Shown one piece after another: positions 42,508 to 52,299 of a stretch of 64,000 bases of DNA; the first letter of the stretch is position 1, and each line of letters opens with the position of its first letter. The notes beneath the pieces were generated by a model. The model was not told where the DNA came from. It made no database searches and saw only the letters and a program-made list of their open reading frames with translations. Both the position numbers and the translations under genes were made by a program. Origin of the DNA: Achromobacter dolens (GTDB taxonomy: Bacteria; Pseudomonadota; Gammaproteobacteria; Burkholderiales; Burkholderiaceae_B); contig NZ_CADIJW010000014.1 of NCBI RefSeq assembly GCF_902859745.1, positions 1 through 64,000 on the forward strand. Direction: 5' to 3'.

Positions 42508-43488
42508 TTACTGCGGCTGGATGCCGGAGATCTTGATCCATTCCTTCCAGCGGGCGGTGTCTTCCTTGACGAAGGTGTCGAAGCGGGCGGTGTCCATGGC
42601 TTCGGGGGTCAGGCCGAGGGCGCGGAGTTTGTCGGCGGTGGCGGGATCGTTGACGGCGGCCTGGGTGGCGGCGTTCATCCTGGCGACGATGTCGGGCGGG
42701 GTGCCGGCGGGGGCGGAGATGCCGAGCCAGCCGGCGACGACGAAGTCGGGGTAGTAGGTCGACATGGTGGGGACGTCGGGCCAGGCGGGGTGGCGCTGGG
42801 CGGCGGTGACGGCCAGGGGGGTGAGGCCCTTGCCGTCGATCTGGCCCATGGCGGTCAGGTAGTCGACGAAGGCGAAGCCGATCTGCTTGCCGCGCAGGTC
42901 GGTGATGATCTGGGTGATGTTCTTGTAGCCGGCGGCGCCGATGTTGATGCCGGCGCGTTGCTTGAACAGTTCGGACGGCACTTGCGAGGACGAGCTGTAG
43001 TAGCCGAAGAAGACTTCGCCGGGATGCTTCTTGGCGTAGTCGACCAGCTCGGGCACGGTGCGATAGGGGCTGTCGGGGGCGACGATGCCGACGGTGCCGA
43101 AGGTGCCGAGCATGCCGATCTGCACGAAGTCCTTTTGCGCGTCGTAGGGCAGGCGCTTGTAGAGGAACTGGTTGGCGGCGTGGGTGGAGTTGGTGGACAA
43201 GAGGAAGGTGTAGCCGTCGCCGGCGGCGTTCTTGGCGGCATTGGTGCCGACGATGCCGCCGGCGCCGGGGCGGTCCTCGACGATGACGGTCTGGCCGGTC
43301 TGCTTGCCCAGGAACTGGGCGAAGGTGCGGGCGGTGAGGTCGGCGGCGCCGCCGGCGGCGGATGGCACGATCAGCGTGATGGGTTTCTCGGGCCAGCCGG
43401 CGGCGTGCGTGGTGGCGGCCAGCAGCAGGCTGGCGGCGGCGAGCGCAGGGCGCAGGAAGGCGCGGGGCGCGAAGGCGGTGAGGGTCAT
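42508..43488 (-). CDS. Bug/TctC-family periplasmic binding protein
   Basis: A 326-residue solute receptor of the tripartite tricarboxylate family, hugely expanded in Bordetella and relatives. The signal peptide ends near THAAGWP. The family features GWPEKPITLIVPSAAGG, VVIVEDRPGAGG-like VEDRPGAGGIVGT and NAAKNAAGDGYTFLL are present. No TctA or TctB membrane partner is adjacent, which is common for Bug proteins. GGAGA precedes ATG 43488; an in-frame start at 43521 is less suitable for a signal peptide. Confidence 0.9.
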   Translation of the reverse strand: MTLTAFAPRAFLRPALAAASLLLAATTHAAGWPEKPITLIVPSAAGGAADLTARTFAQFLGKQTGQTVIVEDRPGAGGIVGTNAAKNAAGDGYTFLLSTNSTHAANQFLYKRLPYDAQKDFVQIGMLGTFGTVGIVAPDSPYRTVPELVDYAKKHPGEVFFGYYSSSSQVPSELFKQRAGINIGAAGYKNITQIITDLRGKQIGFAFVDYLTAMGQIDGKGLTPLAVTAAQRHPAWPDVPTMSTYYPDFVVAGWLGISAPAGTPPDIVARMNAATQAAVNDPATADKLRALGLTPEAMDTARFDTFVKEDTARWKEWIKISGIQPQ

Positions 43489-43639
43489 GCTTGTCTCCTG
43501 GGGCGGCGCTGGCGCCGTCATGTTCTATGGCTTGCGGTGTGCTTCATGGCTCGCTGGACGCGGGCCGGGTGGATCTGTCTGGCGGTCGTAGGCGGATGTC
43601 GATGGTTGAGGATGTATCGGGCGTCAGGGGCGTCGCGGG

Positions 43640-44491
43640 TCAGCCGAACTGTTGGCGATACCAGCCGAGGATCGCGTCCGCGCTGGCCTGCCATGCGTCG
43701 CCGTACATCATGCAATGGGGCTGTCCGGCGAGGACGGCATGGGAAAAGCCGAACAGTCGCGCGATGGCGCGGTCCTGGCCGGGCGGATGGCGGTCGTGGG
43801 TATCCAGGCCGGCCTCCAGGCACAGGCCGGGGGCGGTTATGGCGGCGGGATCGACGGGCACGCGCAGCAGGTAGCGGTCGTTGAGCACGCGCGGGCTTTC
43901 GGGATTCAGGCGTTGGGTGACGGCGCTGACGTCGCGCGTCGGCGAGGTGGCCAGGAAGCGGGCGCGGATCTCGCTGGCGGCGGGCGCGGCGCGCACGGCG
44001 TCGGCGGGCACCGGCGGCAGGCCCAGCGCGCCGGGCAGGTTGGCGGGCGGCGAGGGCGCCATCAGCACCACGCCGGCGACGGCGCGCTGGCTGGCGGCCA
44101 GCAGCGCGGGCAGGGCGCCCATGCTGTGGCCCACCACGACGATGGGCGCGTCCAGCAGGTCGAGCGCGCTGACGACGTCGGCGGCCAGGTCGGCGATGCC
44201 CGTGTCGACGAAGCCGGGCGGCTGCGGCAAGGGGCCGTGGCCGCGCAGGTCGATGGCTGCGCAGGCCAGGCCGGCTCGGGCGAAATAGTCCAGGTAGTGC
44301 GCGTAGCACCAGGCGCCGTGATAGGCGCCGGGCACGAGCAGCAGGCCGGGCCTGCCGTTGGGCGCGGCGGCGGTCAGCAGCCGGCCCTGGCCGGCAGCGC
44401 GGGCGGGCAGCCGGTCGGCGAGGCTGAAGTCGAGCGGATCGACGGCCTGGGCGCGGGCGGGGGAGAGAGTCGCGGTAGTCATTGCGGCCAT
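43640..44491 (-). CDS. Alpha/beta hydrolase
   Basis: A 283-residue hydrolase. The oxyanion region LLVPGAYHGAWCY, the nucleophile elbow VVGHSMGALPA and the C-terminal GQPHCMMYGDAW with the catalytic His are visible. The AYHGAWCY block resembles plant-type methylesterases and similar bacterial esterases. The substrate is unknown. It is divergent from the LysR gene, its likely regulator. Two starts nine bases apart (44491, 44482) are possible; the first has the better upstream GGCGG. Confidence 0.8.
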   Translation of the reverse strand: MAAMTTATLSPARAQAVDPLDFSLADRLPARAAGQGRLLTAAAPNGRPGLLLVPGAYHGAWCYAHYLDYFARAGLACAAIDLRGHGPLPQPPGFVDTGIADLAADVVSALDLLDAPIVVVGHSMGALPALLAASQRAVAGVVLMAPSPPANLPGALGLPPVPADAVRAAPAASEIRARFLATSPTRDVSAVTQRLNPESPRVLNDRYLLRVPVDPAAITAPGLCLEAGLDTHDRHPPGQDRAIARLFGFSHAVLAGQPHCMMYGDAWQASADAILGWYRQQFG

Positions 44492-44530
44492 GTTAAGTGC
44501 CGCCCTATGATGAGAAAACTTTATTTTTCC

Positions 44531-44555
44531 TATGATTTGATAAGTTCATCAAATC
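44531..44555 (+). promoter_or_regulatory. Divergent promoter region with perfect inverted repeat
   Basis: GATTTGAT (44534-44541) and ATCAAATC (44548-44555) form a perfect dyad with a six-base spacer, just 10 bases before the LysR start. TATGAT at 44531-44536 overlaps it. LysR proteins bind A+T-rich dyads in such intergenic regions, so this is a candidate autoregulatory site. Confidence 0.5.
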
Positions 44556-44565
44556 AGGTGTCCCG

Positions 44566-45465
44566 ATGCCCGCCTTGCCCGAACTTTCCATTGCGCACTA
44601 CCGCCACTTCCTGCTGGTGGCCGAATTGCGCAGCTTCCGCGCCGCCGCCGCGCGCGCGTTCCGCTCGCAGCCGGCGCTGTCGCTGTCGATCCGCGAAATG
44701 GAGCAGCGCCTGGGCCAGCCGCTGTTCGAGCGCGGCAATGGCAACGCGCTGACTCGGTTCGGCCAGGACTGCCTGCCGCTGGCGCGCGAACTGGTCGAGC
44801 ACCACGACCGCGTGGCCGGGACGCTGGCGGGGCTGGCCAGCAACGAGGCAGGCACCCTGACCATGGCCTCGGTGGCGACGGTTGCGACCCATTGGCTGCC
44901 CGAACTGGTGGCGACCTACCGCGAGCGCTACCCGGCGGTGGCGCTGCGCCTGTTCGACGACAACTCCGAAGGCGTTGAGCGCATGGTGCTGGCGGGCGGG
45001 GTCGAGCTGGGGGTGTGCAGCCCGGTGCTGCGCGACCGGCGGCTGGCGTTCGAGCCGCTGCTGCGCGATGCCTTCGGACTGGTCTGCCATCGCGGCCATC
45101 CCCTGGCGGGGCGCAAGTCCGTGACCTGGCGCGAGATCGCGGGGCTGCCGCTGGTGGGCACGGTGGCGCACCGGCAATTGGCGGACTATCCGCAGGCCGC
45201 CTTCATGATGGAGCGTCAGGTGTTCGTGTCCAACATGATGTCGCTGCTGGCGATGCTGGAGCGCGGCGTGGGCGTGACGGTGCTGGCGCGGCTGGGGGTG
45301 CCGCCGGATTCTCCCGGTCTGGTTTTCGTGCCGCTGGCGCGGCCGCGCATCGAGCGCGAACTGGGCATCACGCGGTTGGCCGGCCGCAGCCTGTCGCCGG
45401 CCGCGGCGCGCATGGAGGAAATGCTGCGCGCCAAGGCCGCGCGCGGCGCCCGCAGTGTCGCTTGA
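44566..45465 (+). CDS. LysR-family transcriptional regulator
   Basis: A 299-residue regulator with the N-terminal winged helix (HYRHFLLVAELRSFRAAAARA, SQPALSLSIREMEQRLGQPLFER) and a C-terminal periplasmic-binding-like effector domain. It is divergent from the alpha/beta hydrolase by 74 bases and so probably controls it. The effector is unknown. Confidence 0.9.
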   Translation: MPALPELSIAHYRHFLLVAELRSFRAAAARAFRSQPALSLSIREMEQRLGQPLFERGNGNALTRFGQDCLPLARELVEHHDRVAGTLAGLASNEAGTLTMASVATVATHWLPELVATYRERYPAVALRLFDDNSEGVERMVLAGGVELGVCSPVLRDRRLAFEPLLRDAFGLVCHRGHPLAGRKSVTWREIAGLPLVGTVAHRQLADYPQAAFMMERQVFVSNMMSLLAMLERGVGVTVLARLGVPPDSPGLVFVPLARPRIERELGITRLAGRSLSPAAARMEEMLRAKAARGARSVA

Positions 45466-45654
45466 AACCAACGCATTTTTGCGCGTTGAGCCCTTAAAAC
45501 ACGGGGTTTCCGGCAAGGACTGTTGCGCAATTGCACACGCCGCCGATCGTCGTTGATTCTTCACCTGCGCATCTTTAGAGTGCGTGATGTTTGCTGCGCG
45601 AGGGGCGTGCCGGTTTGAGCGGCGCGGCGCGTCGACAGACGTGTTGAGGAATTC

Positions 45655-46161
45655 ATGAGCAGTGTGTATTTGCGTTCGGCGGGCGTGGCCTGCGCCCTCC
45701 TGATCCTGGCCGGCTGCGCCGCCAGGAAACCCGCCTCCATTACCGAGGCCCAGCCGGAAGCGGCGCCCAAGCCGGTGGCATGCGTGCCCGCCAAGAGCGG
45801 CGATCCCATGGTCGGCACGTGGTATTCGAATTCCAAGCCGAAAGGCGTCAGCGGCGATTTCCAGGCCCTGACGGTGCTGTATGCCGATGGCCGCATGGCC
45901 TATGAAACCCAGTTGAAGATCGGCCGCAAGACGCGTCCGGCGCTGCGCGAGACCGGTTGCTGGAGCGTGGTGGACGGCGTCTACACGATGCAGACCACGC
46001 AATCGAACGGCGAGATCGTCGACGCCGCCGATCCGATTTACATCAACCGCTACCGTGTCGAGAAGGTCGAGCAGGCCAAGCTGACGCTGCGCGAGCTCAA
46101 GAGCGGCGGCCAGATCGTGACCGCGCGCCGCATGCCGCAGGGCTATCGCCTGCCGTATTGA
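45655..46161 (+). CDS. Small lipoprotein of unknown function
   Basis: A 168-residue protein with a signal peptide and lipobox LAGC at about residues 18-21, so it is predicted to be lipid-anchored. The mature part begins with a short Pro/Ala linker and then a compact domain (MVGTWYSNSKPKG, LYADGRMAYET, CWSVVDGVY, YINRYRVEKV) that reads like a small beta-sandwich lipocalin-like fold. I do not recognise the family. GAGGAA precedes the ATG. It lies between the LysR and MFS genes without clear operon links. Confidence 0.75.
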   Translation: MSSVYLRSAGVACALLILAGCAARKPASITEAQPEAAPKPVACVPAKSGDPMVGTWYSNSKPKGVSGDFQALTVLYADGRMAYETQLKIGRKTRPALRETGCWSVVDGVYTMQTTQSNGEIVDAADPIYINRYRVEKVEQAKLTLRELKSGGQIVTARRMPQGYRLPY

Positions 46162-46284
46162 TCCCTGGGGTGGCCGGCGATTCCGCGTTCCGTTGCGCGG
46201 ACGGAATCCGGGCGCCGGCGTCGCCAAGCGGGCGCGGCTGCGGTAAGGTGCGGACTTCGTCCTCCATTGCGCCGCCGGCCCTCC

Positions 46285-47478
46285 ATGCCCGCCCTGTCAT
46301 CCGAAGCGCGCGCCATCGCGCTGCTTGCCCTGGCCGCCTTCGTCAGCGCCAGCGCCTTCCGTATCTGTGATCCCATGCTGCCCCAACTGGCGGCCGAATT
46401 CGGCGCCAGCACCGGCCAGGCCGCGCGCGCCGTCACCGCCTTCGCGGTGGCCTACGGCGTGCTGCAGATGTTCTTCGGACCGGTCGGCGACCGCTACGGC
46501 AAATACCGCGTCGTCAGCGTGGCGACGTTCGCCTGCGCACTGGGCAGCGCCGGCGCTTTCCTGGCCGAGACGCTGGACGTGCTGGTGTTCTGCCGCGCCC
46601 TGTCGGGGGCGGCGGGCGCCGGCATCGTGCCGCTGTCGATGGCCTGGATCGGCGACACCGTTCCCTATGAGCGTCGCCAGGCGACGCTGGCGCGCTTTCT
46701 GACCGGCACCATCCTGGGCATGGCGGCCGGGCAGTTGGCCGGCGGCCTGTTCGCCGATACCCTCGGTTGGCGCTGGGCCTTCGCGGCGCTGGTGGGCGGC
46801 TACCTGGTGGTGGGCACGCTGCTGTATCGGGAAGTGCGGCGCCAGCGCGCGCTGGGACTGGGCGTGGTCGATCCGAACGCGCCGCGCCAGGGCTTCGTGG
46901 CACAGGCGCGGCTGGTGCTGGGCACGCCATGGGCGCGCGTGGTGCTGGCCACGGTGTTCATCGAGGGCCTGCTGGTGTTCGGCGCCCTGGCGTTCGCGCC
47001 GTCCTACCTGCATGAGCGCTTCGACATCTCGCTGACGGCGGCCGGCGCGCTGGTGGCGGTGTACGCGGTGGGCGGGCTGCTCTATACGGTGGTGGCGGGC
47101 CGCATCCTCAAGCGCCTGGGCGAACGCGGCCTGGCGGTGGCGGGCGGGCTGGTGCTGGGCGCGGCCTTCCTGTCGTACCTGCTGGGGCCGGTGTGGTTGT
47201 GGAGTCTGCTGGCCAGCGTGCTGGCGGGCTTCGGCTATTACCTGCTGCACGCGACCTTGCAGACCAACGCCACCCAGATGGTGCCGTCGGCGCGCGGCAC
47301 GGCGGTGGCCTGGTTCGCCTCCTGCCTGTTCATGGGCCAGGCGGCGGGCGTGGCGCTGGCCGGCTCGGTGGTGGACGAGGCCGGCGCGGCGGTGCTGTTC
47401 GGCGGTTCGGCCGTGCTGCTGCCGCTGCTGGGCGCATTCTTCTCTTGGGCCTTGAAGGCGCGACCCCAGGCCGTCTAG
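46285..47478 (+). CDS. MFS transporter (Bcr/arabinose-efflux type)
   Basis: A 397-residue exporter with about 12 membrane spans. The loop 2-3 motif is DRYGKYRVV and the loop 4 region RALSGAAGAGIVPLSMAWIGD is typical of drug:proton antiporters. The start at ATG 46285 gives a short cytoplasmic N terminus; an earlier start at 46267 adds six residues. The cargo is unknown. A bidirectional terminator separates it from gltX. Confidence 0.87.
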   Translation: MPALSSEARAIALLALAAFVSASAFRICDPMLPQLAAEFGASTGQAARAVTAFAVAYGVLQMFFGPVGDRYGKYRVVSVATFACALGSAGAFLAETLDVLVFCRALSGAAGAGIVPLSMAWIGDTVPYERRQATLARFLTGTILGMAAGQLAGGLFADTLGWRWAFAALVGGYLVVGTLLYREVRRQRALGLGVVDPNAPRQGFVAQARLVLGTPWARVVLATVFIEGLLVFGALAFAPSYLHERFDISLTAAGALVAVYAVGGLLYTVVAGRILKRLGERGLAVAGGLVLGAAFLSYLLGPVWLWSLLASVLAGFGYYLLHATLQTNATQMVPSARGTAVAWFASCLFMGQAAGVALAGSVVDEAGAAVLFGGSAVLLPLLGAFFSWALKARPQAV

Positions 47479-47528
47479 GATGCCCGCCGCCGTGCGGCGC
47501 CGGGACGGCAACCGGCCCATGAGGCGAA

Positions 47529-47564
47529 AAAAAGCCCCGAACGGCCAGGCCGGCGGGGCTTTTT
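47529..47564. terminator. Bidirectional terminator between MFS and gltX genes
   Basis: AAAAAGCCCCG (47529-47539) pairs with CGGGGCTTTTT (47554-47564). A-tract and T-tract on either side allow termination in both directions between these convergent genes. Confidence 0.9.
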
Positions 47565-47581
47565 CGCGGAGGGAAGTCCGA

Positions 47582-48988
47582 TCAGATGGCGGCCAGGCGC
47601 TTGAGCACGGTGTCCTTGCCCAGCAGGGCCAGCACCGCGTCCACCGCGGGCGTCTGGGTCTGGCCGGTGACGGCCACGCGCAGCGGGATCGCCAGTTGCG
47701 GCATCTTCAGGCCGCGCTCGGCCAGCACGGCCTTGATCAGCGCCGAGATGGCCTCGCGGGTCCAGTCGGCGCCCTGGGCGCGCTGGGCGAAATCGGCCAG
47801 CGCCTCGCGCGCGGCGGCGGTCAGGTGCTGCTCGACCAGTTCCGGCGCGGCCGGCTTGAACTCGCCGCAGAACAGCATGGCGCCGTCGGCCAGTTGTTCC
47901 AGGGTCTCGGCGCGGTCCTTGAGCAGGCCCATCACGCCCGGCAGGTCGATCTTTTCCGGATAGCCGCCGCGATGGGCGACGCGCGGCGCCACGCGTTCGG
48001 CCAGTTCGGCGTTGTCCATCTGCTTGATGTAGTGGGCGTTGACCCAGTTCAGCTTCTTCGGGTCCCACTGCGAGGCCGACTTGGACAGGTGGCGGGTGTC
48101 GAACCATTCCACCAGTTGGTCGCGGCTGAAGAGTTCGTCGTCGCCGTGGCTCCAGCCCAGGCGCGCCAGGTAGTTGATCATGGCCTCGGGCAGGTAGCCC
48201 TCGTTGTCGTACTCCATGACGTTGACCGCGCCGTGGCGCTTGGACAGCTTTTCGCCGTCCGGGCCGAGGATCATGGGCACGTGGCCGTATTCGGGCAGGG
48301 TGGCGCCCAGCGCGCGCAGGATGTTGATCTGGCGCGGAGTGTTGTTGACGTGGTCATCGCCGCGCAGCACGTGGGTGATGCCCATGTCCCAGTCGTCCAC
48401 CACCACGCAGAAGTTGTAGGTGGGGGTGCCGTCCGGGCGCGCGATGATCAGGTCGTCCAGCTCGGTGTTGTCGAAGCTGATGGGGCCCTTGACCATGTCG
48501 TTCCAGGCGGTGGCGCCGTCCTGGGGGTTCTTGAAGCGCACCACCGGCTTGCGGCCTGCGGGCACCGGCGGCAGGGTCTTGCCGGGCTCGGGGCGCCAGG
48601 TGCCGTCGTAGCGCGGCTTGTCGCCGCGGGCGCGGGCGGCCTCGCGCATGGCCTCGACTTCCTCGGGCGAGCTGTAGCAGTGGTAGGCGGTGCCGGCGGC
48701 CAGCATCTGCGCGACCACTTCACGGTAGCGGTCCATGCGCTGCATCTGGTAGAACGGGCCTTCGTCCGGCTGCATGCCGAGCCAGTCCATGCTGTCCAGG
48801 ATGGCCTGCACCGCTTCCGGCGTGGAGCGTTCGACGTCCGTGTCTTCGATGCGCAGCACGAAGGTGCCCTTGTGGTGGCGCGCGAAGGCCCAGGAGAACA
48901 GCGCGGTGCGGGCGCCGCCCAGGTGCAGGAAGCCGGTGGGCGAAGGCGCGAAGCGGGTGCGGATGGGGGAGGAGGCGTTGGAGGTCAT
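47582..48988 (-). CDS. gltX: Glutamyl-tRNA synthetase
   Basis: A 468-residue class I synthetase that charges tRNA-Glu. The HIGH signature is in [18 protein letters not shown] and the KMSKS signature reads KLSKRHG. The rest follows bacterial GluRS ([41 protein letters not shown]). ATG 48988 was chosen by homology; the longer frame adds ten residues without similarity. It is a single gene bounded by a terminator. Confidence 0.96.
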   Translation of the reverse strand: MTSNASSPIRTRFAPSPTGFLHLGGARTALFSWAFARHHKGTFVLRIEDTDVERSTPEAVQAILDSMDWLGMQPDEGPFYQMQRMDRYREVVAQMLAAGTAYHCYSSPEEVEAMREAARARGDKPRYDGTWRPEPGKTLPPVPAGRKPVVRFKNPQDGATAWNDMVKGPISFDNTELDDLIIARPDGTPTYNFCVVVDDWDMGITHVLRGDDHVNNTPRQINILRALGATLPEYGHVPMILGPDGEKLSKRHGAVNVMEYDNEGYLPEAMINYLARLGWSHGDDELFSRDQLVEWFDTRHLSKSASQWDPKKLNWVNAHYIKQMDNAELAERVAPRVAHRGGYPEKIDLPGVMGLLKDRAETLEQLADGAMLFCGEFKPAAPELVEQHLTAAAREALADFAQRAQGADWTREAISALIKAVLAERGLKMPQLAIPLRVAVTGQTQTPAVDAVLALLGKDTVLKRLAAI

Positions 48989-49108
48989 AGGTGGCAATGA
49001 TAGCGGCTGCGGCGCCACGAAGCGGCGGCGGACCGGGCCTGGATCAAGCGGACGTGGGGGTTGTCTTGTTACGATGAACGCTATTTTAGATTAGTGCCTG
49101 TTCCCGCC

Positions 49109-51550
49109 ATGCTGCGACACGCTCTTGCCCCGATGTTCGAACCCGGTTCGCTGGTGATCGTCGCCGATCGGCCGCTGCCGGCGGCGACGTCGCTGCCACC
49201 CGCGCTCAAGGCGAAAACCACGGTGGTGGCCTGCGACCCCGGCGCCGCGCCCGACCTGCCGGAGACGCTTCAGGGGCTGGCCGCTGGCGAGCGGCCCGAT
49301 CTGGCCCTGGTTTGCGTTTCGCCCGCCGTGCTGCCCGAGACCCTGCGCCGGCTGTCCCCGCTGGCCCCGCGCTCGGTCATCCTGTTGCCGCACGAGCTGC
49401 CCGACCCGTACCCGCGCGGCACGCTGGCGTTGTGCCGCGCCTGGGCCGAGGAAAACCGCTGCGAATTGCTGGGGCCGCGCTCGTTCGGCGCGCAGCGCCC
49501 GCATGCCGGCCTGAACCTGAGCCAGCATCCGGTGCTGGCGCGCGCCGGCCGCGTGGCGCTGCTGGCGCAGTCGCGCTCCATCATGGCCGCCGTCATGGAC
49601 TGGGCCGAGGACGTGCATATCGGTTTTTCCACCGCCGTGTCGCTGGGCGACGAGGCGGTGGTGGGCCTGTCCAAGGTGCTGGACTACCTGGCCAGCGATC
49701 CTCGCACCGACAGCATCGTGCTGTACCTGGAAGACGTGGGCCCGGCGCGCGAATTCATGAGCACGCTGCGGGCCGCGGCCAGCGTCAAGCCGGTCATCGT
49801 GCTCAAGGCCGGCCGCGCCGACACCGACAGCCCCGACGCCATCTTCGACGCCGCGCTGCGGCGCGCCGGCGCGGTGCGGGTGCGCTACTTCGTGCAACTG
49901 TTCTCGGCGGTCAAGGTGCTGGGCTACACGCGCCGTCCCAAGGGCCGGCGCGTGGCGCTGATCTCCAACGGCAGCGGACCGCCCCAACTGGCCATGGACC
50001 TGATCGGCCCCGACGCCGCGGTGCTGCGGGCCGACCTGGCGCCGGCCACGCAGCGCGCGCTGGCGGCGATGCTGGAGCCGGACGCGGCCAGCGCCAATCC
50101 CATCATCACCTACGTGCCGCTGACGCCGGAACGCATCCGCGCCATCCTCGACGTGGTGCTGGATGACGCGGGCGTGGACGGCGTGCTGGTGCTGTTGGCG
50201 CCCGACGCGCTGGCCGACATGCCGGCGGTGGCGCGCGAGCTGGCGCAGATCGCGCCCAAGGCCAAGAAACCGGTGGTCACCTGCTTCATGGGCGACGCCG
50301 GCATGCGGCCGTTGCGGCGCATGCTGGACGACGCCGGCACCTCGGCGTTCCGTACGCCCGAGTCCGCCGCCGACGCCTTCGGCGTGCTGGCCACGCATCA
50401 TTACAACCAGCAGTTGCTGCTGCAGACCCAGCCGCCCGAGCCGGCCACCCACGTGCCCGACCTGGCCGCTGCGCGCGAAATCCTGGCGCGGGTGCGGGCC
50501 GATTGCCGGCGCGAGTTGAATACGTCCGAGGTCCGCGCGCTGCTGTCCCTGTTCTACGTGCCGCTGCGCGACATGCCGCTGGACGTGGCGGCGGCCGAGC
50601 CCGAATCCCGCCCCATGGCCATCCGGGTGCGGCGCGATCCGCAGTTCGGGCCGGTCATCCGCTTCGGCGCCGGCGGCCCGGACGCGGTGCTGTCGCAATC
50701 GGATCGCGGCATCGACCTGCCGCCGCTCAACGGCTTCCTGGCGCGCCAGATGATCGAGCGCAGCCGGCTGTGGCGCCGGGTGCTGGCGCCGCGCGTCGGC
50801 CACCTGGCCGCCGAGGCCTTGCAGCAGGCGCTGGTGCTGGTCTCGGAGATGGTGTCGGAGCTGCCGGACATCGAAACGCTCGACATCGATCCGCTGTATG
50901 CCGGCGAGACCCATCTGCGCGCGGGAGGCCTGCGCATGACGCTGGCCGAGAAGCCGGGTTGCGAGACGCCGCAGACCGCCGGCTATCCGCACATGGCGAT
51001 TCACCCGTACCCGGCGCGCCTGGTGCAGGTGCGCCGTTTCGCCGATGGCATCCCGTGGGTGCTGCGGCCCATCCGCCCCGAGGACGGCCAGCCGCTGCAG
51101 GATTTCATCCGTGGCCTGTCGGAACGCTCGCGCTACATGCGCTTCGTGTCGATGATGCGCGAGCTGACGCCGCGCATGGTGTCGCGCTACACCCAGGTGG
51201 ACTACCACCGCGAGCTGGCGCTGGTGGCCGCCACCCAGGTGCCCAACCCGGCCAACCGCGGCCATCCGCACGAAGTGCTGGTGGGGTTTGCGCACTACCT
51301 GCGCAACCCCGACGGGCGCGGCGCGGAATACGCGCTGGTGATCGGCGACGACTGGCAGCGGCGCGGCCTGGGCCGCCAGTTGATGACCGCGCTGATCGAC
51401 GCGGCGCGCGAGCAGGGGCTGGAATACATCGACGGCCTGGTGCTGTCGACCAACCGGCCGATGCTGGCGCTGATGACCAGCCTGGGCTTCACCAACGATC
51501 CGGATCCGGAAGACCCGACCATGCGGCGGGTCTGGCTCAACCTGCGCTGA
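49109..51550 (+). CDS. Pat-like acyl-CoA synthetase/GNAT acetyltransferase with shortened ATP-grasp
   Basis: An 813-residue protein related to PatZ and ADP-forming acetyl-CoA synthetases fused to GNAT. CoA-binding and ligase-like domains occupy about residues 10-470 (GSLVIVADR, LLAQSRSIMAAVMDW, RRVALISNGSGPPQLA). The ATP-grasp part appears cut: NTSEVRALLSLFYVPL runs almost directly into MAIRVRRDPQFGPVIRFGAGG, without the usual Lys- and His-containing segment. The C-terminal GNAT domain (about 650-813) has the acetyl-CoA loop WQRRGLGRQLM and looks intact. In enterobacteria and Rhodopseudomonas such enzymes acetylate acetyl-CoA synthetase. I infer a lysine acetyltransferase with a regulatory, non-ligase N terminus. 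Confidence 0.85.
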   Translation: MLRHALAPMFEPGSLVIVADRPLPAATSLPPALKAKTTVVACDPGAAPDLPETLQGLAAGERPDLALVCVSPAVLPETLRRLSPLAPRSVILLPHELPDPYPRGTLALCRAWAEENRCELLGPRSFGAQRPHAGLNLSQHPVLARAGRVALLAQSRSIMAAVMDWAEDVHIGFSTAVSLGDEAVVGLSKVLDYLASDPRTDSIVLYLEDVGPAREFMSTLRAAASVKPVIVLKAGRADTDSPDAIFDAALRRAGAVRVRYFVQLFSAVKVLGYTRRPKGRRVALISNGSGPPQLAMDLIGPDAAVLRADLAPATQRALAAMLEPDAASANPIITYVPLTPERIRAILDVVLDDAGVDGVLVLLAPDALADMPAVARELAQIAPKAKKPVVTCFMGDAGMRPLRRMLDDAGTSAFRTPESAADAFGVLATHHYNQQLLLQTQPPEPATHVPDLAAAREILARVRADCRRELNTSEVRALLSLFYVPLRDMPLDVAAAEPESRPMAIRVRRDPQFGPVIRFGAGGPDAVLSQSDRGIDLPPLNGFLARQMIERSRLWRRVLAPRVGHLAAEALQQALVLVSEMVSELPDIETLDIDPLYAGETHLRAGGLRMTLAEKPGCETPQTAGYPHMAIHPYPARLVQVRRFADGIPWVLRPIRPEDGQPLQDFIRGLSERSRYMRFVSMMRELTPRMVSRYTQVDYHRELALVAATQVPNPANRGHPHEVLVGFAHYLRNPDGRGAEYALVIGDDWQRRGLGRQLMTALIDAAREQGLEYIDGLVLSTNRPMLALMTSLGFTNDPDPEDPTMRRVWLNLR

Positions 51551-51597
51551 GCGCCGCGGCCGGCGCGTGCCCGCGCCCGGCCGCAGCCATGCCGGCT

Positions 51598-52290
51598 TCA
51601 GGCCGTCTTGCGCGCGGCCTGCGCCGGCCGCAGCCTCGTCGCCACTTCATCCACCGACAGCACGTCGCCGAAGAACAGCAGCCAGCCATGCAGGGCGTTT
51701 TCGTGTTCGGCCGGCGTCACCGCGGCCAGCGCGTCGTCCACCATGATGGTGCGGAAGTCGCGCATCATCGCGTCGCGCGCCGTCGATTCGCAACAGACGT
51801 TGGTGACCGTGCCGGCGATCAGCAGCGTGTCCACGCCGCGTCCGCGCAGCAGCGGCTCCAGTTCCGACGAGCCCGTGGCCATGGCGCTGTAGAAGCGCTT
51901 GGTCACGCGCAGGTCGCTGTCGGCCGGCCGCAGGTCCGGATGCAGCGCGAAACCCGGCGCATCGCGGCGCAGGGTTTCCAGGCGCCGCGCGCTGCGCTCG
52001 GGCGTCAGCATCACGCCATGGTGGTGCGACCAGAAGGCGTCGGCGTTGTCGGACGCGGTCTGCACCCAGACCACCGTGCCGCCGGCCGCGCGCACCGCGT
52101 CGCACAGGCGGTTGACCGGCGCGATGATGTCGCGCGCCGCGGCGCATTCGCCCTGGTAGCCGGGCAGCGTGAAGTACTGCTGCATGTCGATCACCACCAC
52201 CGCGGTGCGGGCGCCGGGCAGGCTGTCGTAGGGATGCAGGCAGCCCTGGCGGGCGATGACGCGGTCCTGCACCCATTGCGGAATCTGCAT
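51598..52290 (-). CDS. Isochorismatase-family cysteine hydrolase
   Basis: A 230-residue amidohydrolase of the isochorismatase fold. The catalytic Asp is in VVVIDMQQYF, the Lys in RVTKRFYSA and the Cys in TVTNVCCESTARDA. The family cleaves amides such as peroxyureidoacrylate, N-carbamoylsarcosine and nicotinamide. It is the last gene after an ABC importer, separated by nine bases, which suggests that the importer brings in its substrate or precursor. Confidence 0.87.
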   Translation of the reverse strand: MQIPQWVQDRVIARQGCLHPYDSLPGARTAVVVIDMQQYFTLPGYQGECAAARDIIAPVNRLCDAVRAAGGTVVWVQTASDNADAFWSHHHGVMLTPERSARRLETLRRDAPGFALHPDLRPADSDLRVTKRFYSAMATGSSELEPLLRGRGVDTLLIAGTVTNVCCESTARDAMMRDFRTIMVDDALAAVTPAEHENALHGWLLFFGDVLSVDEVATRLRPAQAARKTA

Positions 52291-52299
52291 GGCGGTTCC

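Noticed and set aside
42400-43884. Plus-strand frame of 494 codons opposite tctC
   Set aside because: It is the antisense of a well-supported Bug-family gene and is rich in Gly/Val as expected for a shadow.
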